Positions 13,824 to 21,301 of a DNA stretch of 29,060 nucleotides are shown one piece after another. The stretch comes from Gp6-AA45 sp035652075 (GTDB lineage: Bacteria > Acidobacteriota > Vicinamibacteria > Vicinamibacterales > CAVVIG01): assembly GCA_035652075.1 (NCBI GenBank), contig DASREL010000058.1, forward strand, positions 1 to 29,060, read 5' to 3'. The notes beneath the pieces are model-generated. The model made no database searches. It was not told the DNA's origin and was given only the letters and a program-made list of their open reading frames with translations. Each line of letters opens with the position of its first letter. Position 1 is the first letter of the stretch. Made by a program: the position numbers and the translations under genes.

Positions 13824-14567
13824 TTACTGGACGGTGATGTCGGCGACCATCAATTCGAACTTCTTCTTGTCCTTGCGCTCGAGCCACGCCAGGTGCTTGC
13901 CGTCGTCGGACCACGCCGGCAGGATCGCGTTCTTCGGTCCGGAGAGATCCTGCTTCTCGCCCGCGCTGTCCATGACGACGATCGGTCCGCCGTCTTTCTG
14001 ATCGCGTTTGGCGTAGGCCAGCAGATGGAGCGGCGCCGGCGACCACGTGAAGCTGACGCCGGGCATGACGCCCTCGTTGACCCACGTGCCGATCACGTCT
14101 TTGTTGACCTTCAGCGTCGAGACGAGTTGCTTCTGCGTCGCGTTGCTCGCGTTGGCGACCTCTTCGAACGTCGTCCCCTGCACCGGATCGGCCGTGCCGC
14201 CTTTGGCCATCGCGCCGCCGGTCGGCGTCGACGTCGCGCGCAGCATCTCTTCGTGTTGATCGACCGCGATCTTGAATGACGCCATGCCCGGCGCCGTTTG
14301 CGCCGACTTCCACGCCCAATATTTCATCGCCCACTGTGGTTGCTGGTCGACGTTCTTGACGTTCTTCGCGGCCGTCGAAATGACGTAGTGGCGCGCGCCG
14401 AGCACGTTGCCCGCGCGATCGCGATCGATCGTTTCGACGTAGAACTCGGATCCGTCCGGCGACCACGCCAACTGCGCGATCTCGCCTTTCAGCTTGCCCG
14501 TATCGAGCTCGACGATCGGTTGCGGCGTCGTCAACGTGACCTGAAGCGCGAGAACAAGAAACATCAT
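13824..14567 (-). CDS. Secreted beta-propeller-like (TolB/WD40-type) protein
   Basis: The 247-residue product starts with a short hydrophobic leader (MMFLVLALQVTLTTP) and contains two clear propeller-type blades: GEIAQLAWSPDGSEFYVETIDRD near the N-terminus and ILPAWSDDGKHLAWLERKDKKKFELMVADI at the C-terminus, with FTWSPAPLHLLAYAKRD as a third. W-S-P-D-G and W-S-D-D-G are the TolB/PD40 signatures. About 100 residues in the middle (ATSTPTGGAMAKGGTADP...) match no blade. It is too short for a complete six- or seven-blade ring, so it may oligomerise or be a divergent member. Upstream AGGAG 6 nt before the ATG is a good Shine-Dalgarno; it follows the sulfatase-like gene by 9 nt and precedes the VWFA gene by 3 nt, so all are probably one operon. 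Function unknown. Confidence 0.75.
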   Translation of the reverse strand: MMFLVLALQVTLTTPQPIVELDTGKLKGEIAQLAWSPDGSEFYVETIDRDRAGNVLGARHYVISTAAKNVKNVDQQPQWAMKYWAWKSAQTAPGMASFKIAVDQHEEMLRATSTPTGGAMAKGGTADPVQGTTFEEVANASNATQKQLVSTLKVNKDVIGTWVNEGVMPGVSFTWSPAPLHLLAYAKRDQKDGGPIVVMDSAGEKQDLSGPKNAILPAWSDDGKHLAWLERKDKKKFELMVADITVQ

Positions 14568-14576
14568 GGTCGGCTC

Positions 14577-16616
14577 CTATTGACCCAAACGCGAGAGAGC
14601 AGCCTTCGCCTGCGTGAGCGTCGGTTCGATCTGCAGGGCGGTCCGGTATTCCGCGACGGCGGCTTTGCTGTCGCCGGCGGCCTCGGCGATCTGCGCGAGA
14701 CCGAAATGCATGCGCGACGGCCGGTAGCCCATCTTGATCAGGCTTTCGAACTGCGGCTTCGCCAGATCGTAACGCCGAAGTCCCATCGCCAGACCGGCCA
14801 AACTCGCACGTGCCTGCGCGTCGGCCGGGTTGGCTCGGATCGCGGCTTCGTAGAACGGCACCGCGTCGCCGCCGCGCCCCTCTTCTTCGAGAATGTTGCC
14901 GCGCACCAGCGCGATCTCGCCGCTCGACGGCTCCAGCTTCGCTGCCTGATCAATCGACGTCGTCGCCGCGGCAAAATTCCGTTGCGCCACATACACGCGC
15001 GCCTCGGACACGAACGGCGCGCTGCTGTGCGCGTTCAGCACGCGCGCGGCGGCATATTCGCCCAGCGCCGCGTCCCACTGACGCTTGGCCGCGTACGCGT
15101 CGCCGAGAAACAGATGCAGCTCGTACGACCGATCGGTGATCTCGATCAGCTTCTTGAGGTCGGCGATGGCCGCGTCCGCGTTGCCGCGCCCGAGCGCATC
15201 CATCGCGCGAGAGATGCCGGTCTTGAACATCTCGAGCTTCGGCACCATGTCTTTGGGATCGGGTCCGCGGCCCGTCGATGATGGCGCGGCGATGCCGACG
15301 TATCCCAGGCTGCGAAGCCGCGCCAGCGTTTCGGGATCGGGTTGCGGCGCGTCGGCGGTTGCGGCTGCGCCGAATCCGTTCTGCAGCTTCGCGATCTCGT
15401 TCGCGAGGCCGCCGGCGAGTGGACCGTGGGCGTCGATCGCGTTCTTCCGCTCCGCGGCGTCGGCACGCATGTCGTACAGTTCCGGCTTCGGCGCGTCGAT
15501 GTACTTCCAATCGCCGACACGCACCGACTTCAGTTCGCTCCAACCGAAGTGCCATTTCGGATAGAACGTCTCCGCGTACGACGGCTCCGGATCGCGCGGC
15601 GGTGGTCCGGCGACGAACGGCATCACGTTGATGCCGTCCACTTTCGGCGCCGACGCGCCGGCAATCGACGCGATCGTTGGCAGTACATCGATCGCGCGGA
15701 CCTGAGTTTTGACGACCGCTCCTGCCGACGCGTGCGACGGCAACCGCATGAGCCACGGCACGTGCAGCACCGATTCGTACAGGAACAAACCGTGCTCCTG
15801 TTCGCCGTGGTCACCGAGCCCTTCGCCGTGGTCCGCAATGACGACAACGAGCGTGCGATCCAGTTCGCCGGCCTGCTCGAGCGCCGCGATCAACTTGCCG
15901 ATGTTGCTGTCGACGTACGCGAGCTCGCCGTCGTACGGTGACGCGGCGAATCGCGCTTTGAACGGCGCGGGAGGATCGTAGGGCGCGTGGGCGTCGTAGT
16001 AGTGCACCCACGCAAACCATTGAGGATTGAGGATTGCGGATTGCGGATTGATTGTTGATCGCAGCCATTTCAGCGCGGCGTCGGTAACTTCGCCGGCGCG
16101 CCGCTGCGTCTGCAGCTTCATGCCCGCGTTGAAGTGCGAGAAGTTCGCGTCGAACGTATCGAATCCCTGGCCGAAGCCGTACTCCGGACCGAGGATGAAC
16201 GCGCCGACGAACCCACCAGTGCGGTAGCCGCGGGCCTTGAGCAGTTTGGCGATCGTGGTCGCATCGGGCGGAATCGGCGTCGACGCGTTGTCGCGGACGC
16301 CGAGTCGCGCGGGATACTCGCCCGTCAGAATCGCCGTATGCGCTGGCCCGGTCAGCGGCGCCTGCGTCGTCGCATCAGCGAAACGGACGCCTTCACGCGC
16401 GAGGCGATCGATGGTCGGCGTCGCGCCCTTCGTGGATCCGTACGCGCCGACGTGATCGGCGCGAACAGTGTCGATCGTGATCAAGAGGATATTTGGAGGC
16501 TGGCGGCTGGAGGCTGGAGGCTGGAGGCTGGCGGCTCGAGGCTGGCGGCTCGAGGCTGGAGGCTGGACGAATGCGGCCACGCCGAGCGCGACCGCGATGC
16601 CGATGACCGCCTTCAC
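14577..16616 (-). CDS. Sulfatase-like hydrolase with TPR tail (sulfatase-like 2)
   Basis: The 679-residue protein has a signal anchor (KAVIGIAVALGVAAF), a repeat-encoded linker QPPASSRQPRAAS..., then the alkaline-phosphatase-superfamily core: NILLITIDTVRADHVGAYG (Asp49), QAPLTGPAHTAILTGEYP with Thr89 at the formylglycine position, WFAWVHYYDAHAPYDPP, and IADHGEGLGDHGEQEHGLFLYES (Asp262-His263). ELYDMRADAAERKN and LRSLGYVGIA close the catalytic part; six or so TPRs follow (IADLKKLIEITDRSYELHLF, AVPFYEAAIRANPADAQARA, AVAEYRTALQIEPTLTQAKA). The GTG at 16616 overlaps the stop of the upstream VWFA gene (GTGA), and the frame reaching further upstream is only open by chance. Residues INPQSAILNPQ just before WFAWVH come from a heptamer repeat. 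Thr in place of Cys/Ser argues against a classical sulfatase. Confidence 0.9.
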   Translation of the reverse strand: MKAVIGIAVALGVAAFVQPPASSRQPRAASLQPPASSRQPPNILLITIDTVRADHVGAYGSTKGATPTIDRLAREGVRFADATTQAPLTGPAHTAILTGEYPARLGVRDNASTPIPPDATTIAKLLKARGYRTGGFVGAFILGPEYGFGQGFDTFDANFSHFNAGMKLQTQRRAGEVTDAALKWLRSTINPQSAILNPQWFAWVHYYDAHAPYDPPAPFKARFAASPYDGELAYVDSNIGKLIAALEQAGELDRTLVVVIADHGEGLGDHGEQEHGLFLYESVLHVPWLMRLPSHASAGAVVKTQVRAIDVLPTIASIAGASAPKVDGINVMPFVAGPPPRDPEPSYAETFYPKWHFGWSELKSVRVGDWKYIDAPKPELYDMRADAAERKNAIDAHGPLAGGLANEIAKLQNGFGAAATADAPQPDPETLARLRSLGYVGIAAPSSTGRGPDPKDMVPKLEMFKTGISRAMDALGRGNADAAIADLKKLIEITDRSYELHLFLGDAYAAKRQWDAALGEYAAARVLNAHSSAPFVSEARVYVAQRNFAAATTSIDQAAKLEPSSGEIALVRGNILEEEGRGGDAVPFYEAAIRANPADAQARASLAGLAMGLRRYDLAKPQFESLIKMGYRPSRMHFGLAQIAEAAGDSKAAVAEYRTALQIEPTLTQAKAALSRLGQ
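16019..16054 (-). repeat. Heptamer array (GGATTGM type) in sulfatase-like 2
   Basis: Units ATTGAGG, ATTGAGG, ATTGCGG, ATTGCGG, ATTGATT encode INPQSAILNPQ immediately before the conserved WFAWVH strand. The 904-931 array occupies the homologous place in sulfatase-like 1, although its unit differs. Confidence 0.85.
16495..16567 (-). repeat. Heptamer array (GGCTGGM type) in sulfatase-like 2 linker
   Basis: Ten consecutive 7-bp units such as GGAGGCT, GGCGGCT and CGAGGCT plus a partial unit encode the Gln/Pro/Ala/Ser/Arg linker between the membrane anchor and NILLITIDT. Confidence 0.9.
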
Positions 16617-19081
16617 TTGCGTTCCAGCCGCTGCAACAGCGAGAGCAGCTCCGGCGACTGCGGTAGGGCCGCAAGACCGGCGTGCAGCGCCTGAATCGCG
16701 AGCGCCGGTTGCGACAGCCGCACGTAGGTTTCGGCGAGCGCTAGGTGCGCCGGAATGAGCGTCGGCGTCACGAACGCGGCGCGACGCCACGCGCTGATCG
16801 CCTGTCGGTCGTCGCCGGCGCCGTGATAGGCCCAGCCGAGCAGAAAAGCCGCTTCGCCGTCGGTCGCGTCGGCGGCGAGCACCGACTGGAATGCGCTGAC
16901 CGCCGCAGGGTAGTCGCGTGCACCGAGCCGTTCGAGGCCGAGCGACGCCGTGTTCGTCACGGGCGAGGAAGCATTCGTCAGCTTCGTGATGAACTGACGT
17001 GCGAGCATGCCGTCGACGATTGCTTTGGGATCGAACGCCGCGGCGTCCGCTTCGTCCACCGCTGCCGGATGCGTGCCGGCTCTGATTTCGACTTCGCGGA
17101 CAACCTCGGACGCAGTATCCGATCCCGACATCACTCGCGCGCGGGCGAGATACGCGCCAGGCGCGACGCCTTGCAACGGCAACTCGAGCCGCGCCTCGCG
17201 CGAGGCGTGACTGCCATCGGTCCTCGCGTCCTGCAGGTCGCACGAACCCGACACCACGCCGTGCGATTCGCCGAGCGGGACGAGGTCGACCGTCACGCGT
17301 GCATCGCGCAACTGCTCCACGGTGCGGCCATAGAGTTCGAGGACACCGCTCACGCCGTCCGCGGTGTAGGCAATCGGCCGCACCGGAAGTTCGCCTGGCG
17401 CTGCGCTCAGCACGAGGTCGCCGCTCGTCAACGCGGGGCCGTCGAGCGCGCGCACCGTGAATCGACGATCGGCGCTGCCAACGAGGCCTCCAGGTTCGCG
17501 GACGACGGCGCGCATGACGTACTCGCCGGACGGCACTTCGAACTGGACGCGGTACGTGCCGGTGCCGGTAGTCGCGTGATCGCCGCGCGATGCCGGCAAC
17601 GCGATCGCATCGTGACCGCTGGCGGCCAGCCGACCGTCGACGGCGGACCGGACGACGAATGCAACATCGGCGCGTGACGTCTGGTTCGGTCCCGCGATCG
17701 GCAGATCGGCGGCGAGGCTCAGGATGACGCGCTGCATGCCCGCCGCGCCGCCGCGCATGACGTAGGTCGTGTAGCGAATTGGCAGCGCTTGCTGCGCGAA
17801 CGGTGCCGCCATCGCGCGCTCGATTGCGGTATGGCGGTCGAAGCGCGCCGGCGAGTCGGCGAGCGTGAACCCGGTCCGCGTGCTGACCTGCGCGTCACGC
17901 CGCTTCACGCGAATCGACACGCGGCGATACGCGTCGCGGTTCTTCGTATCGCTCGTGCCCGGCGCGAAGCCGACGAGGTAATAGTCCTGCGACTGCGCCG
18001 CCAACGATCCGAACGCCTCGTCGGCGTGACGATTCGCATCGACGATGAGCGTGCCGCCTGTTTCGACTGCCAATGACCCGAGCGGCTCCAGCTTGTCGTG
18101 GATCGCGGTCGCCTGGTCGCCGCCGACCGGCTCGTCCGCCGTCATGTCGAGATCGTGGCGGTTGACGTCGATGGCGTACACGACGCTGTACGATTCGGCC
18201 GCCGCCGCGGCGACGTTTTCGATCTCGCGCGACAAGCGATCGCCGAAGAAGCCTTCGGAGATCAGCAGAACGGATTTGCGCCCCTCGATCGTGCGCATCT
18301 GCCGCAGCACGTCCGACAGCGCTGCCAGCACGCGCCGCGTCTCGCCGTCGGCGACGTTCGCGAGCCGGTTCGCGTCTTCGGTGACGAGGTTCGAGGGCGA
18401 CGCCGGCGTCGTGCCGAACGCCGACACGTCGGCGCGCCGGAACGTATCGCTGTTGCCGGTGATATCGCTGTTGCGCGTCGTCACACGCCGGAGGATGTCT
18501 TCGTTATGGCGGAGGATCTGGAACGCTTCGTATGTCGACAACGAACCTGTCGCGGTGACGGTCTGCGTTTCACCCATCCCGCGGACCTTGAGCAGTTCGT
18601 CCGCCACATGGCGGGCGTCGGCGGTGAACGAAATCTGCGGACCTGGACCGGGGAGCGCGTAGAGGGCCACGCGATCGCCCGGCCGCATGCGCGTGCGCAG
18701 GAACTGTTGCGCCGCCAGACGCGCGCGCTGCTCGCCGCCGGGCGTGATGTGCACCTGATCGAACACGAGGACGTAGAGATGTCCGCGCGCCGCGCCCTGG
18801 TTCGTCGACACCTCGCCGGCGACCGTGCGGTTCGCGACGTCGGCGTACGACTCGGTCGGTTCCTGCACGTGTTGAAAGAACACGACGGGTCGCGCGTCGC
18901 CGTTCTCGACCACTTCGACTTCATCCTGCTTCAGATCGCGAATGGGTTGTCCCTGCGCGTCGGTGACGCGCACGTCGAGCCGAACGAGTTCGACGCCGGC
19001 TTTGAAGACGGGCGTTTGATCCTGTGCGAGAGCGGTGACGCTCAACACACAGGACACCAAGGACACGTAGAACACCTTCAC
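16613..19081 (-). CDS. Secreted VWFA-domain protein with Ig-like middle and C-terminal TPRs
   Basis: The 822-residue product has a signal peptide (KVFYVSLVSCVLSVTALAQ), the acidobacterial VWFA N-motif (FKAGVELVRLDVRVTDAQGQP, DLKQDEVEVVENGDARPV) and VWFA core (LYVLVFDQVHITPGGEQRAR, GRKSVLLISEGFFGDRLSRE, YSVVYAIDVNRHDLD, SLAVETGGTLIVDANRHADEAF, DYYLVGFAPG). The MIDAS position is FDQVHITP, so metal binding is doubtful. Residues of about 390-700 form beta-rich, Ig-like segments (VQFEVPSGEYVMRAVVREPG, APGAYLARARVMSGSDTASE), and TPRs end the protein (AVSAFQSVLAADATDGEAAF, AIQALHAGLAALPQSPELLS). The GTG at 19081 starts the signal peptide; TAAAAT ends 10 nt before it. It is 30 bp after sulfatase-like 3 and overlaps sulfatase-like 2 by 4 bp. 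The two VWFA/TPR proteins may be partners of the anchored enzymes. Confidence 0.87.
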   Translation of the reverse strand: MKVFYVSLVSCVLSVTALAQDQTPVFKAGVELVRLDVRVTDAQGQPIRDLKQDEVEVVENGDARPVVFFQHVQEPTESYADVANRTVAGEVSTNQGAARGHLYVLVFDQVHITPGGEQRARLAAQQFLRTRMRPGDRVALYALPGPGPQISFTADARHVADELLKVRGMGETQTVTATGSLSTYEAFQILRHNEDILRRVTTRNSDITGNSDTFRRADVSAFGTTPASPSNLVTEDANRLANVADGETRRVLAALSDVLRQMRTIEGRKSVLLISEGFFGDRLSREIENVAAAAAESYSVVYAIDVNRHDLDMTADEPVGGDQATAIHDKLEPLGSLAVETGGTLIVDANRHADEAFGSLAAQSQDYYLVGFAPGTSDTKNRDAYRRVSIRVKRRDAQVSTRTGFTLADSPARFDRHTAIERAMAAPFAQQALPIRYTTYVMRGGAAGMQRVILSLAADLPIAGPNQTSRADVAFVVRSAVDGRLAASGHDAIALPASRGDHATTGTGTYRVQFEVPSGEYVMRAVVREPGGLVGSADRRFTVRALDGPALTSGDLVLSAAPGELPVRPIAYTADGVSGVLELYGRTVEQLRDARVTVDLVPLGESHGVVSGSCDLQDARTDGSHASREARLELPLQGVAPGAYLARARVMSGSDTASEVVREVEIRAGTHPAAVDEADAAAFDPKAIVDGMLARQFITKLTNASSPVTNTASLGLERLGARDYPAAVSAFQSVLAADATDGEAAFLLGWAYHGAGDDRQAISAWRRAAFVTPTLIPAHLALAETYVRLSQPALAIQALHAGLAALPQSPELLSLLQRLERK

Positions 19082-19091
19082 GGGTGAAAAA

Positions 19092-19097
19092 ATTTTA
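19092..19097 (-). promoter_or_regulatory. -10 element for VWFA/TPR gene
   Basis: TAAAAT on the minus strand ends 10 nt before the GTG at 19081, giving a predicted leader of about 4 nt. It lies in the only A/T-rich patch between sulfatase-like 3 and this gene. Confidence 0.5.
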
Positions 19098-19111
19098 GCA
19101 CCGGCGACTGA

Positions 19112-21301
19112 CTAGCGGCTCTGCAGTAAAGCGGAGATCTCGCGGAGATCTTTGGCGTAAAACGCGGACGGCGCCGTCCGGACGAACTGTTCCAGATACG
19201 GACGCGCGGCATCCATCTTCCCGTCGCGGGCGAGCGTGATGCCGATGTTGTACAGCGCGTCGTAGTTGGTCGGGTCGAGCTGAACCGCCTGCTGCCACGA
19301 CGCGACCGCGGCCTGCCGGTCGCCGGCGTGCAGCGACACGACGCCCATGCCGCCGTGCGCGCGCGACGACCGCGGATCGGCGCGGACCGCGCGCTCGAAC
19401 AGCGTCCGTGCCGTCGCGAAGTCGTTGCGCTGCAGCGCCAGGACGCCGAGATTCTCGAGCGGGATGCTGCTCTCGGGGTCGACCTGCAGCACACGCTCGA
19501 AGGTCTTGCGCGCCTCGTCCGGACGTCCGGCGTTCGCGTACGCGATGCCGAGGGCGTTGAGCGTGTCTGGGTCGACGTCGCGGTTCTTTGCCAGCGGCAG
19601 GAGCAGGTCGATGCTCTTGGCAGGCTGGCCGGTCTCGGCGAGGTAATCGCCAATCTGCGTGAGCAGCCCGGTGTTCGTGACGCCTCGCGCGATGGCGCGC
19701 TGCAGCACGTCCACGGCCGCTTGCGTATTGCCGCGCTCCCACTCGACGAAGGCAAGGTGGCGATAGGCGATGGCCATGTCGGGGCGCCGGTCGATCACCT
19801 GTCGGTAGATTTGGACGGCATCGCCGGCGCGGCGGCTCGAGAACGCCTCGACCGCGTCGTGGATCGCGGAGTCGATGTCGATGAGCCGCTTCGGATCGTC
19901 CGCCTCGGTGTAATGCGCTTTGATTGGCGCGCTGCCGCTGACGTAGCCGAGCGCCTGCAGTTGCTGCGTCACCTCGCGCGATTCGGCGCGGCGTTCGCCC
20001 GGCAACACGGCGTTGAAGCCGCGCAGCGCGGCCACGAGCGTGCGATCGCGGTCGGGCGCGCGGCCGAACAGATTCTGCATTTCCGCGGGATCCGACGCCA
20101 GGTCGTAGCGCTCCGGAATCGGGACGTCGATGTACTTCTCGCGATCGGCCAGCACGCCCGTCAGTGGCGCCCATCCCCGGTTCAGCATTCCCGCCATTGC
20201 TTCGAAGTACGACGTCCGCGGCGCGGTCGAGCGCCGTTCGGCTGCGTCGAGCAGCGATCGCCCCGGCAGGTCCGTCGGAATTGCCTGCGCTGCCGCGGCG
20301 AGCATCGTCGGGACGATGTCGATGTGTCGCGCCGGCAGATGCGACACCTCGCCCGTCCCGCTTGGCGTCGACGCCGTTGACCCGACGCCGCTGCCGATCT
20401 CCGCCACGATCAACGGAATGCGCAGCGTCGATTCGTAGGCGAACAACCCGTGCGACTGTTCGCCGTGGTCGCCGAGCGCTTCGCCATGATCGCCCGTCAC
20501 GACGACCAGCGTCGGGCGACGCGAGCTCCGCACATCGTCGAACAGCGGCGCCAGCGCGAAGTCCGTTGCGGCGACTTCGCCGTAGTACGGCTTGCCGGCG
20601 TACTGCGCGTCGAACGGCGGGGGCGGTCGATACGGCGCGTGCGGATCGAACACGTGTACCCACGCGAACCACTTGTTCGATCCCTGCCCTTTGATCCACT
20701 CGCGCGCGAGCGGCACGACGACGGACGCGGGACGTTCGGGCATGACGAACTCGGTCGGCGCGCGTGTTTCGCCGAAGCGGTCGTCGTAGACATCGAAGCC
20801 GACGTTGAGGCCGAAGCGCGAGTGGACCGGAAACGCGGCGACGAAGGCGCCTGTCGCGTAGCCGGCCTGTTTGAAAAGCGTTGCCGCCGTACGTGCGGTC
20901 GGCGGCAGTCGGTACCCGGCGTTCTCGCGAACGCCGTGCTGATACGGGTACTCGCCCGTGAGGATGCTCGTGTGCGACGGCAACGTGAGGACGGCGTGGG
21001 CATGCGCGAAGTCGAACCGCACGCCGTCGGCGGCCAGGCGATCGAGCGCCGGTGTCGACGCCTGGCCACCGTAACTGCTCAAGGCGTCGGCGCGTAGCGT
21101 ATCGATCGTGACGAGCAGGATGTTCTGTCCGGCGATCGGCTTGAGGTCCGCGACGATCGGGCGCGAGCGGACGTACCACACGATCGCGATCGCGAGCATC
21201 GCGGCAAGCGCGCCGAGAACGACGATCTTAGTGGCGAGCGGCGCGCGTGCCGGCCCTGGCGGGGTCGGCGAACGCGTGTCGCGCTTCCGCGCGGACGGCA
21301 T
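19112..21301 (-). CDS. Sulfatase-like hydrolase with TPR tail (sulfatase-like 3)
   Basis: The 729-residue protein has a cytoplasmic basic segment (MPSARKRDTRSPTPPGPARA), one anchor helix (KIVVLGALAAMLAIAIVWYV) and the catalytic domain: NILLVTIDTLRADALSSYGG (Asp67), HAVLTLPSHTSILTGEYPYQHGV with Thr106 at the formylglycine position, WFAWVHVFDPHAPYRPPPP, VTGDHGEALGDHGEQSHGLFAYES, HIDIVPTMLA, ERYDLASDPAEMQNL and QLQALGYVSG. TPRs fill the last 270 residues (AVQIYRQVIDRRPDMAIAYR, EARKTFERVLQVDPESSIPLE, AVASWQQAVQLDPTNYDALY). The ATG at 21301 lies 74 bp inside the end of sulfatase-like 4; no start closer to the anchor helix exists, so the overlap is accepted. No repeat insert is found before WFAWVH here, unlike paralogues 1 and 2. 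Confidence 0.9.
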   Translation of the reverse strand: MPSARKRDTRSPTPPGPARAPLATKIVVLGALAAMLAIAIVWYVRSRPIVADLKPIAGQNILLVTIDTLRADALSSYGGQASTPALDRLAADGVRFDFAHAHAVLTLPSHTSILTGEYPYQHGVRENAGYRLPPTARTAATLFKQAGYATGAFVAAFPVHSRFGLNVGFDVYDDRFGETRAPTEFVMPERPASVVVPLAREWIKGQGSNKWFAWVHVFDPHAPYRPPPPFDAQYAGKPYYGEVAATDFALAPLFDDVRSSRRPTLVVVTGDHGEALGDHGEQSHGLFAYESTLRIPLIVAEIGSGVGSTASTPSGTGEVSHLPARHIDIVPTMLAAAAQAIPTDLPGRSLLDAAERRSTAPRTSYFEAMAGMLNRGWAPLTGVLADREKYIDVPIPERYDLASDPAEMQNLFGRAPDRDRTLVAALRGFNAVLPGERRAESREVTQQLQALGYVSGSAPIKAHYTEADDPKRLIDIDSAIHDAVEAFSSRRAGDAVQIYRQVIDRRPDMAIAYRHLAFVEWERGNTQAAVDVLQRAIARGVTNTGLLTQIGDYLAETGQPAKSIDLLLPLAKNRDVDPDTLNALGIAYANAGRPDEARKTFERVLQVDPESSIPLENLGVLALQRNDFATARTLFERAVRADPRSSRAHGGMGVVSLHAGDRQAAVASWQQAVQLDPTNYDALYNIGITLARDGKMDAARPYLEQFVRTAPSAFYAKDLREISALLQSR

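Noticed and set aside
16617..17243. N-terminal extension of sulfatase-like 2 in the open frame
   Set aside because: The extension is Arg/Ser/Ala-rich shadow sequence over the VWFA/TPR gene. The signal anchor begins at the GTG at 16616, which overlaps the upstream stop.
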